A stretch of DNA of 42,211 nucleotides from Apostichopus californicus (GCA_020650975.1 JAIPMN010011663.1:1-42211), one strand, 5' to 3'. Positions 12,301-27,300 are shown, counted from the first letter of the stretch. Notes: generated by a model from the letters alone, not told the origin. Numbers and translations: made by a program.

Positions 12301-15300
12301 ATCTTGATTTCTCATAGATTATCTGGCTGTAGACCAGTAAACTGATAAGACTCTTACCTTGACACAGTGTTCTTTGTCTCTGAGTGTTACTAGGAGCTCC
12401 TACCCCTCCCTGTCCTTCTCTCACTAGTATTGTTTTGATTTCTCATAGATTATCTGGCTGTAGACCAGTAAACTGATAAGACTCTTACCTTGACACAGTG
12501 TTCTATGTCTCTGAGTGTTACTATGAGCTCCTTCCCCTCCCTGTCCTTCTCTCACTAGAACTATCATGAATTCATATTGAGTGTCTGGCTGTAAACCAGT
12601 AAACTGATGAGAGAGATCACCTCCTTTCCTAACTTCCATGAAACTCTCTGTCGTTTCTTCCTCTCGATATTGAATCCTATAATCAATGATAGGTCCATCT
12701 CCAATGTCCATCTCGTGATTCCACGCTGGCCAAGAGACAGTGATACTGGTAGAATATACATCAGAGAAGGCTAGTACGCCAGATGCATTAGCATAGACTG
12801 GTAGAACTGAGTAAGTAGAATACACCCAAATAAATATCGACCTTTATAGTTTTGAAAACTGTAACCTGAGACCAGAATTATAGACTCCTTTCTTAGAGAA
12901 ATAACAAAGTCTGAACTTTCAAAATATTGTAATATCACAGAGCAATTAAAAACATCCATGTTGGTCCAAGTTCTATCTTTATAGCTCGTTACAAATATTG
13001 AAATTTATTTTAAGTACATTGAACAATACTTTGTAATGCATCTTACATATATAACACATCAAACTTGTTTTTCACTATTTTTCACTGAAACGAGGACCCC
13101 TACGGAAGCAAATCACTGTAAAGTTTTAAGAAGCCACATGAGGTTCTTAGGTTATATAATCTGATCATTTGAAAATATGAAGAAAACATTTGGATCAGAC
13201 ATATGTATACTCATGTGAGCAGTATAGCCTGATGCAATCACCAGGGTGAAGACAGCTACAGTCATCAATAGGGTGAATGGAAATTAAACACTCACTACAT
13301 CCACCAACTTGACTACCCTCTACGTTCCCCAACCTGAACACCCACTGAAATCACCACCGTGAACACTCACTGTAATCATCCACCTGAACACCAACCCGCA
13401 TCACCACATGAACACCAACCAAATTCATCAACATAAACACCTGGTATATACACCACCCTGAAAACCTGCTGCATTCGCTAACATGAACACCAAATACAAT
13501 CACCAATGTGAACACCTGCTGCAATCACCAATGTAAACACTCATAGCAATCACGAAAGTGAACACAACCTACGATAAAAAGTAAAAAAATACCAGCTGCA
13601 ATCAAAAGCATGAACACTCACTTCAATTACCAATATGAACACCCCATGCAATCACCAAAATGAACACCTACTACAGTCACCAGCAAGAACATCCACTACA
13701 AATCCCCAAAATGAACATCTACTATAATCATTAAAATGAACACCTAATTCAATCACCTAAATGAACACCCAAAGCAATCACCACCAGAATGAAAAAAAAT
13801 CATGGTTCCCTGCTGCTCATTGATTTGATTAAGAGGGAACACTCCAAGTATGTAATGATGAAATTATGTGTACATACTGTTGTTACCAAAATAATGCTAG
13901 CCAGGGCCCTTCATAAATATGCAAGAACCATTTGAAGATCAAAATATGATTTTCACATAAGTAACTGCAATTTGATATATAATCCCTCACCTGGTAATCT
14001 CATCATTAGTCATGACATGAGCACCAAAAAAAATCAGGTTCACCTACACACTTAATATGGTAATGATCAAAAATTGTCTTGCGAAGTTATTAATCATACA
14101 AACTTGTAACCTTAGTAATGCAAAGCCATACCTCCTACTAAATACACATGTTATTAGTTGCAACAAACGTTGCCATGTGTAGGCTACATACCAACAACAC
14201 ACTCACATGTATGAAACTGGGACTAATGATTGTCAAGTTATTGCAATATGAAGATTTTGACGTTTGACTCTGTGACTTCATTTATATTCATTATATGAGC
14301 ACAAATATTCAATAGGGTTTATCTAATCATTATGGACCACCCACCAAGTATATTGTTGATCAATCATCACCTTGTCTAGTTATTGTGCATGCAAACTTAT
14401 GTTACTAAAATAACGCTCAGCCCCGCCACCTCACAAATATGCATCATATCAATTGCAAGACGCATCAGCATGTATAGGTGGTCTACCAATATCACCATAC
14501 CAATTTTGAAGAATCCCCAACTTGTGGTTGCCAATTTATTGCAATTTGAGGATTTGACGTTTGACCCTGTGACCTCATTAATATTCATACTATGAGCACA
14601 TAAATCAACAGGGGTTCATCAACTTATTATAGACCACCCATCCACCAAGTATGACATTTATGAATCATTCCGTTGTTGAGTTATCTTGCATACAACAAGT
14701 GTCACACACATACATACACGCACACGCGCGGGCGAGACTACAAAGGTTCCTTTGCTTTCAGCAAGGAACCAAAAATGAACACCTTCTACAGTCACCAGCA
14801 AGAACATCCACTGCAATCACCAAACTGAACACCCACTGCAATCACCAAAATGAACACCCACTGCAATCACCAAAATGAACATCCACTATAATCATCAAAA
14901 TGAACACCTAATGCAATCACCAAAATGATCACCCAATGCAATCATCAACCTGAAATTGCTAAAAAAAAAGAATATCTTTAAACTTGTTTATAATTCTGTA
15001 GTTGATTTTTTTTAATATTAAACAAATTAACTATGAGAGCTAGGTCTTACATGAAATGTACCATTCATTAATTCCATAGATGGAAGAATTCTTCATTCAT
15101 ACTAACCATAAGGCATCAAGATGATGGTCTCTTTTAGATTAGTACTACTGATGAAACAAGTCACTTCCGTGCCTGCCTCCAGTGTTATACCCACTACCTT
15201 TGTTTGGTTATAACTTCTCGCATCTTCATCAGCAGTAAGTAATGTACCATTATGACTCAGCATTAAGTCACTCTCTGCTACCAGAGGGTTCCTAATAACA

Positions 15301-18300
15301 GTACAGGTCACGTTAGCTGCTTGACCAGAGTTCACTCTGACATATGTTAGGCTGATGTTCCCTGCACCAGTATCTGTCCAGAATAAAGAATTATTCATGT
15401 CAAATTTATCCTCTGATTTCAGAATAATATGAAGTTTCAACAAGAAATAACTTTATTATGCTCACTGGATAAGTAAGTTTATTATTTTGATATTATTTTG
15501 ACATAAATTGCTTGTCACTATAAGGTATGGAAAGTTAACATCTTCAACAACTGAAGCACATGTGCATATATGCATATGCATATTAAATGATGAAGAATTA
15601 AATGGGACATAACTCTTCTGGGGTAAATATTGATGAGATGCTGTTCGTGGTCCTGTGTTTTAGTTACCTCGGTCACATGCTATCCCAGTCCAGGGTTCAG
15701 CACACCCATTAGCACAGTTATCCTCAACTTCCCTGCATGCATTCTCTCCACTAGGGCAGAAGCAGGGTAGGTTGCAGAAGTTACCATAAATACCAGCAGG
15801 GCATGGGACATCTAAAAGTAATAAAATTAGCAGTAATATACTTGAAGTTGATATTAAAGTTACAGAAGTCACTGGTAACACCAACAGGACAATTAGCTGG
15901 CACTGATGACATCATGAAATAAAAACAATGTAATTAGTATGGAAGCCCTCACAGCCATGTGTTATTATGAAGCCATGGATTACTATGGATAATGCTCACT
16001 CAAGTTGACATGTTTAGTTATGGTTGATAAAACGGCAGCCCTGGTGAGGCTGCTTTTCGTGTCTACTTAACTTAATTTTGCTCAAGACTCAAAGGAGTAG
16101 TTTACTGTTCATATTATGTGAAGTTGTTTCATGATGATGAATATTGTGTATTTTAACATACTAATACTAAGGGTCTGTTCTGTTTACAGACACTCTTCTG
16201 CTATTTCGTTATCGCGTGCTAGCAATCTGTCCATTTTGCACTGTATTATGAAATTATTCCCATTCACTGCTTAATGGCATGATGGTAGGTTTACCTCCTT
16301 GCAGTGTTTTTCTTATTCTTGTCCATGATTTGGAGTCACAATTTTCTTGACATGTGACTTGACTTTTGTGATAAATGTGTTATGAATTAAATATATTTGA
16401 CTTCTTGACATAACCTGAGTAGATGCTGCAAATTTGAAGTAAAATTTGAAGGAATACTTTGCATGATATGAAACATAGGCCAACTCAGATTATTTTGATC
16501 TCACACATTCCACTTGCAATATAAGCTGTACTGCCATTAAAAGTAGGTGCTACTACCTTGAACACGAGGTGCGACTACCCTAAACAGGAGGTGCTACTAA
16601 TTTAGATAGTAGGTACTAATGCTATTAACAGGAGGTAATACTACCCTAAATAGGAGGTGCTACTATCCTAGATAGGAGGGTGCTACTACTCTAAACAGGA
16701 AATGCTACTACCCTAAATAAGAGCAGCCATTACCCTGAACCGGAGGTGCTACTAGCTTAACAGGAGGTTCTAATAAGAAGAGGTGTTACTACACTAAACA
16801 GATGCAACAAGAGGTGCTACCACTCTAAACATACACAGCAATTACCCTAAACAGAATCAGCTTCTACCCTAAACAGGAGCAGCTACTAGCTTACAACAGG
16901 AGTTGTAACTAACCGAAACAAGCGCTGATACTACTCTAAACAGGTTCAGCTACTACCCTAAACAGTACATGTTACTACCCTAAACAGTAGGTGCTACTAC
17001 CCTAAACAAGAGGTGCTACTACTCTAAACATGAGGTGCTACTACCCTAAACAGGAGGTGCGGCTACTCCAAGATGTGACGATGTAAAGGTGTACTGTAAA
17101 GGTGGTGCGACTACTGCTATACAGGCCACGCTACTACTGCTATAGTCGGCGATGGTACAGCAACCGAAAGTGCTACTACTCAGTCCATACTACCCCAACA
17201 GGAGTCATCGTTTTCTAATTGAATTAATTGTTTGCAAACAATAAAGACAAAATTAACCTTTGGACCTTTTTCAGAGAATTGACGTTAAACAATTTTTTTT
17301 TGTTTTGTTATTGAGATATCACAGATCAATTTAATGTCATGCATGTGAAGAGAGTTGTACCATATCACAATCAAGAGAGAAAAATTCCAGTACTTTATCA
17401 ACTTTGAAAACACCAAAACGTTAAATATCACCACATAAAGATAGTCAGGTGAAGTCTGCTTTCATATAGTCTCACATATTGGCTATTGACATTGCGGTTT
17501 TACATAGTAATTCAAAACTATACGCAAGTATTGATCTTTGTTGGTATAGTTCCATTCCCAGCCTTCAACTATCCCCTTACCACATCCTCCCACCCCTGCA
17601 GAAATTATCAAAAAGGGGGGAAATTATTTTATATTTAACAGTTCAGTAATATTAAAAAATTCATTCCCTGCTCTTTAAATACAAACAGTGAGCCAAGAAA
17701 TATAAGTATTTACCAACAAAAATCGACTCGTGCAGAGATCAATCTTAGAGCGATCAGTTATACCCTACAATATTCAAGAAAGTCCATTACTGATCACTCA
17801 GGTACAACCATTAACTAGAATTTTCTGCTACTCTGAATTCATTCTATGAGCATTGTGTTGTTCAGTTAAACAATCCCCAGTCTCTGTTTAATTTGGAGGA
17901 TGATAACTTTTAGGGAAGTAATCAGTAAAGTATAAGAGTAGGCATTGTTAACTGGCCATTACAATGCAGTTTGTCCATATATTATGAACTCTGGCACAAA
18001 CCCTGTCCTCTGCAATACCAATAGTGCTGATAAATATCCCATAACTGACCATAATTCTACAATGAAAATACTTACATTGACAGTTTTTTCCCCTCCATCC
18101 ATCCTCACATCGGTTATTTTTACACACACCAGTGTCTAAAGCACAGAGAGAGTTATCTGCACAATGACACTCCTGTTTACAGTTAGCACCAAACTTCCCT
18201 CTCTCACACTCTGGAAAGGATTCAACAAAGTAAGAGATTAATCAAGACATTGCTGATGAATTACTAAAACGTTATTAAGATATCAGAAAACTAAAGAGCA

Positions 18301-21300
18301 TACATTCAAGATATGAACTATACTGTTAGAATATTCTCTCTGTAAGAACTGGTATGTGCAAGGTGATAGAATGTATACTAACAATGACAGTTAACATACG
18401 AATTCCTACCAAGTATCTTATAAAAGTGACAATTACAAGTTTACAATATTAATAGTTGGATGATCATCGATCTCCCTAATTTGAAATGTCAGGAAATATT
18501 ATTAAAGTGTTGTCCTCCCAAGATATTCCACCATATTACTTATTTAGTTATGTTTTTTGCAGTGCAAGGCTATATGTCTCTATCTTCGATAAATAGAAAA
18601 CACAATGAGTCTATTGCATAATTACACCAATGACACCACTAGACTATTTGACACCACTGGAACCATTGTCAGTATTGAAAGATAAATGGGTGTACCTCCT
18701 TTTGAAACGCTGGTTTATAACTAGATAATTGTGTAGAAATAGAGAATAGAAATACAATGTTAAATTATCACTTCAAAATATAAAAGTAATATCTTGTTCT
18801 TGGTCAGATTCTCTAGAATAAAATACGAAGAACGAACCCACTGTCAGAAACCAGTTTCAGGTCATTCATTACCCATATACATTTCATGGTCAAAGATCAA
18901 CAGCAAAGAAATTAGGGGAAAAAACAGCAATGTATAAAACTAGCAATATGACATGTATGTTCACATCAACATATATAACTTACCAGATGACCATATGAAA
19001 ATATTGTTATGAAAGGCTGAAAGTGCTATAGAAACAGTTTTTGACCAGCTCTTACATACTTTACTATAAAGGCTAACATTCAAGTTTCCTAGTTATAATT
19101 TTAAAGTATAAACAAAGTATTATTGATACCTTCTGTGCAGTTTAATCCTTTATAGCCAGCAGGGCAGAAACAACCAAGTGGATCAGGATAACAGATGATT
19201 GCACCCTGACATCCATCAGCATGGTCATCACCAGAATCATCACATTTATACTCAGCATTCTGACCGAAGACATTCCTGCCATGAACTGTTGATGCAAACA
19301 TGACGTAGGGATAAATAGTGATCAAGGTAACGTTGGCAACAGTCTGCTAAAACAATCTCACCAACATGCAGACTGTTGATGGGCCCACATGATAAAGGCA
19401 TAGAATGTGTCAAAATTAGCTGATAGGACAGAGGCTCAATTCAATCGCTGACTTTTATGCAATGACCAAGTGGGACAAGATTACCACATGAGTGACACAA
19501 TCTGACCAGAAACATTTTACCATGAACAGCTAGCTGATGTAGTGGAAATCTTATGTCTATATGTGTTTGTTCCTTGCACCTGCATAGTGTGTTTAAGACT
19601 TTGCTAAGTTGAAAGTTTGTAAAGAAAGGCTTTGGCTGTCCTTATCTTAAATCAGGAACACTCCTGCTACCCTTGTTGATCACTTTCGAGATTGGGTAAA
19701 GGTACCTAAATTCATAATATCTACGACTATCTTAGTTTCTCTGCACTGATTACAGGTAAAGTTAGAATTAATGTCGACAAGCTTTCCGGCACAAAATTCC
19801 AGATCAGTTACTTAATCTGACCTGAGACAATTTTCTACGAACAGCTGATAAGATTAAGCAAAATTCAAAAGACACCAAATATTGTCTTCTAATGTTGATA
19901 TTATTTCCTGACACCAGCTGTTTGATGTGGTCAAACAAATAAACATCATATTCAAGGTTTCTGGCAACAACTACTAAAGATAGCATGATCAAAACTGAAG
20001 TGCAATTTATCATAGTAAATCATAACACAAACCTTCTGCATTGATTGAATGATTGATTGATTGCTTGATCGATTGATTAATTATGGTATGTGATTACTGA
20101 CATTTCTTGAAAATGAAAACTGCATAATTAATCTGTGTTGATCCCAGCAGTTCTGTGCTACTGCTCGAGGGTAAAGGTACTTAACAGGATCATCATGCAT
20201 TGCAGTTTATGTAATTGACTAAAAAACTTACTATTTTCACAATTGTTTCCACTGAATCCAGGAGGACAAAGACACCGACCAGTTAAATCTGAACAAACTC
20301 CTCCGTTAATACAAGGTTCGCATGTATTAGTACAGTCAGAGGGACTCCACGTGTTATTTGGACATTCTAAAATAAGAGTGAAAAATACCTCAATACAATT
20401 GATGAATTAGCAGTTTGCAGACAGAAATTCAGTCCATAATTAATAAGTCCCACTGTAAAAATTCAATAGTGAAGATACTATCAGGTTGATAACATGCATG
20501 TTTGCTGTTCTTTATACTTTCTTCAGTCAATTTGCCCTTTATTCATCGTTCTTTAATATGTTGATTTGTCACTGACAAAGGTTGTAATTCAGACAGGGCA
20601 CTATGTAATGCACACAATGTATTTCTTCCTTCCAATAAAGTGTATAGGATAAAATAAAGGTGAAGGCAATTGTTCAACAGTTTTGGGTTTGACATCCCAA
20701 CCTTGCACGCAATATAATTGTTTCCAAAAAGAAGTCAGCCGAAGTTATTTCAAAAGGACGTTCATAATTGAAGCCCAATCAGCCATGTCTCAAACAGTGG
20801 AAGCCAATAACCTCTTCAAGATGCAATTGACTGCAACTTTACTTTTCACTTTTGAAACAAACTGCATTAATTGTTACTCAAAACTAATGTTGTTTTTTAG
20901 CATAGGTTTTCCTTGTTCCCCTAAGTTTAAAGGACAAAGCTATGTCTAATTGTCCACGTACAGAATACAATTGGTATATAGAGCCTTAATGACATCCGAT
21001 TAAAGTAGTAACTAGGTCATTAACACTTGACTGGTTTTCCAGTTAAATATGTTACATTCAAACTTCAATATAAGTACCGATATCCATACCTCTGACAATC
21101 ACATTCATGATAGCATGGACTTGATTAGAGTAAACCTTGTTTTGGTGGCACTCAAAAACAACAGAAGTCTCAGTACTTGATTCGCCACAAGTTCTGCCTC
21201 TAAAGCAGCTGGAGCCGGTGGAGCCTGTTGGATCCCACGCACCATCTCTCCTCCAACGAAGGTTTGCAACATCAATGTTAGTTTCAACCATGACAGTAAT

Positions 21301-24300
21301 GATATCCCCCATTGATGCACCAGTGGAATATTCCACAGCCGTAATAGTTGCTGAGAAAAAATATAATACAGTAAAGTAGTGATACCTGCACACTATTGTG
21401 GTAATACATTTGTTTTATACTATTTTACTGCCACCTTTTAATGTTGGTAAACCTGCTTTCAAATTGCAAAAATATTTCATTTACAGTTTATTTGTTACTA
21501 CTTACTTACTTCTATAGTCCTGTAACTATTACTTGTATGCAGATAATTTAACATGTGTGGGTGCATGTGTGCCTGTGTGTCACAAACATTTTACAGATCC
21601 AAAGCCAACATTCCTGTGTTGCGGTGGGACAGAATTTAATATAATTATTTTGCACCTATGAACCTGTTGATTTCACAACCTGTTAATTATAATTATGAAA
21701 ACAAATTAGATACTACATTCAGACACACAAAAAATAAGATACAAGTTACCATGTGTTGCCATGGAAACATACTATGGGTGTGGCAGGTGGGAAAGATTAA
21801 TGTCATAGAAATGTTGAAATTGGAACTCAGTGGTTTAATTATTATACAAAAACTAACATTGATAACAAGTTTTGCAATTGCCATGAACAGTATAAATAGG
21901 TTAACAATTCTCCAACAAGCACACGCCAATGTAGTTATATGACCAAGTGGCTGGATGGGATGTGGCGAGAAAAATAACATTAGTTTTAGCTTGAACAAGT
22001 AAAAACTATAATTATAAAGAAACAGAGTGAAATGTAAAAAAGGCATTCTTTCTTTAGTTAGCCATAAACATAGATTTGCAGTGTTACTGTACAATGTATG
22101 TATATGAACTGTTTCTATATTTCCTCAAACTGGCATTTGAACCAGTACAGATAATAACTGATCAGCCTTGTTTGTAACAACCCAAGCTGATACCAGCTAG
22201 AAAAGAAGCCTGGTAACAGAATTAGGGGTAATTACGTAGGCCTAATTATGGAATATGCATAAGCTGACATTAAAGGGATATTTCAGCGGTCGACACTGTG
22301 ACACTTATATAGAAAACAAAAATGCTCTACACTGTTAGTTGACAACCACATCTCAATATCTTGTCACTTAAATTCAAGATATACAGTATGGTTGATAGAA
22401 TGTTTAAGTATTGCGATTCTTTCATGGAGTGGACCAAAGCTGTAGAGCCGGTGGTTTTGGATAATATCAAAACAGTTATGTCCTATCACTTGCTTCACTA
22501 TTTACTATTATTTGATATTCTTCTTGATTTGTTCTTAAAATTTGAAACACTTGGATTCTGTGCTTTTCTTTTAAATGTAAATGCTTACCATTTTCTACAT
22601 TTTTCCCTGGTCTTATTGAATCCACAGTACAAGAACACCTTATGCTTCTATATATATTTAATTCTGTGGGGCCACACTGGTTTCCATCCCACCACAAAAA
22701 TGTTAAACCCTCATATTTTCTACCAAAGGTTTTCTACTTTCTACTTTTTCATTCAGAAAGGTGCAGTTGCATCATAGACGATAGAATAAGTAAGTTTGGT
22801 TAATTTTCTTTTACAGAAATATAATAAAATATAAAAATATAAAATATCCGAGAGTCTGGTGGGATAGAACTTGGACCATTATTAATTTTCTTCACTGTTA
22901 AGAACATCACTACTTTACTGAATAATTGAATTATCCTTTGAAAGAACTGTAACATATGTGGAGACTCGAAAGAAATGAATACACAAGTAAAATTTATCTT
23001 TCGTTTCTCTATTGAGGTTCCAGAATATCACTGGGCTTAATGGCCAGTGATTATTGCTTTCAGACAAAACAAATCAAATGTAAGTAAAAGGGCGGTGGAG
23101 CAAACAGCAACAATGTGGAACGGTGTTCACTCATATATCGATGTCTAGTAGAGATCAGGACCCTGGTGAATTCCTGGTCAAAATAATGATAAAAACTGCG
23201 AGGATATTCGAATAGACCCTTCCTGTCTGCAGATTCTATAGCAAGTAGCGTGGATTTGTGGTAAAGGCAAGAAAATTACGCAAGAGGTAGAACACCACCA
23301 TTAGGCCAGATTCGTAAACAAAGGACACCTTTCATTACCAAGACAGTACTTGCGTGGTTACAAGCTAGGAAACAATGAATATTCAAGAAGGGTGAAAGTC
23401 CAGACTTTCGTATAACAATGGAAATAATTTACGTGATCCATTACACACATCATAAAAAGAGACAAAATCATAACTTTTGCTTTAGATGTAGCCTATTTAT
23501 AAATGTCATTTGCTTTGCACACATTGCCCAGCAAAGGTATTGTATACGTCCTACTTTTCTATTCAGAAGTTTAAGTGGCATCAATAGTTGATAGTTAAAG
23601 ATATTTGACTAATTTCTGTCTTAACATCAGAACTAAAATATACTTAATAAACTCGGGATGGAATTTGGAGATTTTTTTTAAATTTTAAGTACCCACTGAA
23701 AGTTTATCTGAATAACCATTGTACTTAAAAGAAATTAACTTTAAAGAAGAGAGACAAACAAAATCATAACTTTTGTCTTATAAGTAGTTATGTACATATT
23801 TCCCCCTAATTCCATAAGGCCACACCGTGAGGTTGCTTGTTTCATCTTAGATCGATTTCAAGTTGCTATGTTTATATTAATATTTTAGGTTTGGTGTTCA
23901 GTAATTTTGGCTTGCACCCTACATGATTTTACAAAACAAGAAAACCTTTGGCTCACTGATTCCTTTCCACATTTTGTATGGAAAATTTAGCAGTAACACA
24001 AACATTTGTTGACCATTACTACCATAAAGTGATCAGAAAGGTTCAATAATGCAGACCAACCTCTCAAATATGAAATTCCACAAAACATGTTTAAAATTGA
24101 TTATCCAACTTTGGTCAATGTTGCCCTCATATGACCTTTGTCCTCCACCAATTCCAATGGGGCTCTTCTTCTTACCAAGAGAGATCTATATACATACATA
24201 CCAGGTTAATGTTCAACACCGATGTACTTCTTGCGTTATTTTGATTACAAGGTTTTCAGACTTAGACCTCTGTTGACTTGAAATGTCCAACAGATATTTC

Positions 24301-27300
24301 AAAATACTTCTTGAGCTCACCAATGAGATCTACATACCAACTATGAACTTCAACCTGCCCAATGTACTAATTGAGTTCTTTTATTTATATGGTTTCCAGA
24401 GTGTAATCTCTGTTGACCTGAAATGTTCTTTGACCTCCACTTATTTCAAAAGGCTTCTTGAGCTCAACAAGGGGGATATGCATACCAAGTATCAAGTTCA
24501 TCCAAGAGATGCAATTTTTGAGCTATCATGATTGATCATGATTGACCATGATTTATGTTGACCTCAAATGACCTTTGACCTTCACATACAATATAGCATT
24601 CTTCTACACAATTAAATGGATTCATATACAACTTTAGTATGAATAGTTGCCAGCCACCATGCAATTGTACCTTTCCATTGATGTATATCACATTGTATTT
24701 TCTTTTGGGACTCTGTAAAACTTGATCAAACCTAGCACTTTTGGACAAGAATTTGCTCTTTTCGCTAAACTTCCTAAGCGCTCACGTGAGTGCAAGTCAG
24801 CCTGTGACATGTGCGGAGTTTGTTGAAGAAAAACAATCGATCAAGCTATTCCTTTCAGCACTAACACTACGCCGATTAAGTTTCTTTACGTTTCCCAGTC
24901 ATCAAACTGACGATAAACATCGCAGGCTTTGGATTAATTTTGTAAGTAGCAACTGGAAAGGCATTCTCGCTTCGGGTTTCCCACCGCCCGCATGGAAATA
25001 TATGTTCAACGCACTTCGAAAACAAATACACATTATAGACAGTATTGTCTACGCAATGGCCCTCTGAAGGAAATGTCTCCCTATATACGCCTCAACTCAT
25101 TAGCCACATATGCCCCGTTATTCTAACGTACACTCAATTGTTTATCTTCAGCAGTGATTTACCCCATAGGTGGTAGGACAAAAAATCATATTACAAAAGA
25201 GTACACTGTACAACAGGCACTGTGTGACTTACCTCTCTTTAGCAGAACCAACAACACGACACTTCGCACGGAGCTAACTTAGTGATGCACACTAACACGT
25301 ACAGACGATATGTATTGTAGGCATGTATATATTGTACTGAGATGGAAAAGTGTTGAATTCTTTAACTCAGAAAATCGTATATGGAAAAAATAATCTTCGC
25401 TTGTGTATCTGCTTTTGTGGAGTTCTGACTTTCTGAAAGCCTACATTATGGCAGCAAGACTGAGACATACCCAAAGTTTTATATTTCGTGGATTAAATTA
25501 ATATTGCATCCACTGACTAACTGCAAACACAATTAATTGCAACAACAAATGCAAAAAATACTCGAGATGTCGACATATTTTACAAGGTTAGCATTTCAAT
25601 TGTGACAAGACCTCTATATCGTATGGCACAGTATGTATACTGGCCTATAATAACAGCGAATGTTACGAAATATGACTAGACGTTTAGGCATTTCTTTGAA
25701 CGCTAATTTACTTTTAATTGAAGAATTGCTATCAAAAATTAGGTAAATAATGTGTGAACAATTCTAACTACCATTACGTTCTCTTGTAGCTGCATGTTTA
25801 TTGGAAGAGTGAAGTTAATAAATGGTTCACTTTCCTACGAGAAGTACGTGGAAAGTCCATTATCATTTTTTCGCGTTTGCGGTACACTCCGCAGAATGGT
25901 GTCACACTGTGACCTATCAGTTCATAATCTTTCGAGCATCAAGTTTCTGGTCAGTGAGAATCTGCTAACTTTGACATCAAATGTCTCTAAATTACTGTCT
26001 CTTTTGACTAAACGGGAACCACAGTATTGTTTGTGTACTAAAATACTTTAGTATAGGCCCCAAAGAAAAATATCTTTCTTTTGCCTCCAGCTATGCATTT
26101 TAAGTTGGTACCAGAGAAGAGGTTTTGTTTTATTACAAATACTGTTCTCCCTTTACAAAAACAAAGTGATGTTAACACCCTTATAAATCTAGTTTTTGTA
26201 CAGGTTTTCCCTCCCTAACGGATATCCTTGAACTATTTGTAGAAGTAGTTGTCAGCATGGCATATTGAGAATCTTGCTTACCCTCGTCACTCCAAAACTT
26301 ACTGGTTTGGATATTAACGAGCGACGAGCTTACCTGTCTCCCTACAACATTAGTACCTCGGTCTATCCTGCCTAGAATGAACTGGTAACCATTTAACACG
26401 GCATGCCCTTTTTGACCGGCTCCCCGGTCAATGCCCTTCCTTCTCATTAGATCTAGGGCCGGACGGTAAACAACGGTCGTGTGGAGGAGCTGTCACCGTC
26501 ACGTCTCTTTGTACTGGAGGGACCACTAGTAGAACCTCTCGACCCCCACGGGCGAAATGGTCTGCCACATCTAGCTCTTGCTCTGCCCGGCGGGACTCCC
26601 CTTCCTATGGCTCTCTGAGGCATTCCACTGCCTCCAGTCGACGATCTGGCGTCTCTTGGTCGCTGTGGTCTCAGCCTGTATCTGTCAGGGGAACGGCACT
26701 CATACTTGGCTAGAGTTTCCCTTCTCAGCACCTCCTCTTGGAGCTTCTGCTGGAAACTTCCAGCAAAGAGATCCTCTCTTATGAAAGGTAGGGCTAACAT
26801 CCTCGGTTTTGCTTCTACCGGAAGCTATCAGATTGAGGAAACTATTTTGACCCTTCAGAAGTTCATGAATTTTGTCGACACCCTTGAGAACTGATCGTAG
26901 GCTCATCTCACTAGAGGGCCAAGGAGTAATAGTAGTTGTCCCGCTTCGTTCATCTTGGCTCATCATCCGGAAGCTGGTGATAGTGTTTCATCAATACTTC
27001 GGTAGTAAGAATCAGAGCGGATGTGAATTTCATGCCCAATCTGGCTTGCGTGTCGACTTCGACCATCATGTTCTCCAGCTTAGTCTGTGCTGGGTCCCTA
27101 AATATCTGTGAAGATGAAGAGCTCTGGTCCGCTCTCAGCTTCTCTCTTGCTTCCTGAGGGATCGGCATCTTCTGATATTCTCACTGCCTTTTCTGCCTTT
27201 GTTGGGAACCCGTCCATCTTTTCTTGTCAGAGATGCCCTCAAACTTATCGTAGCATGAGACTGGTATGGTTGTTTTCGGACGGCTCACACTCTGTCAAGT

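Noticed and set aside
16541-17205. CRISPR-like regular repeats
   Set aside because: Units abut without unique spacers and vary in length, in a eukaryotic intron. This is a minisatellite.
22361-22777. Longest plus-strand ORF in the large intron (138 residues)
   Set aside because: Rich in Phe, Leu and Tyr from AT-rich DNA, no recognisable family, and it overlaps an old direct repeat.
24741-25067. Plus-strand ORF of 108 residues with a THAP-like stretch (LRRLSFFTFPSHQ...RRLWINFV)
   Set aside because: The zinc-binding Cys/His residues of a THAP domain are absent and there is no transposase continuation. At best it is a relic, so it is not listed as a gene.
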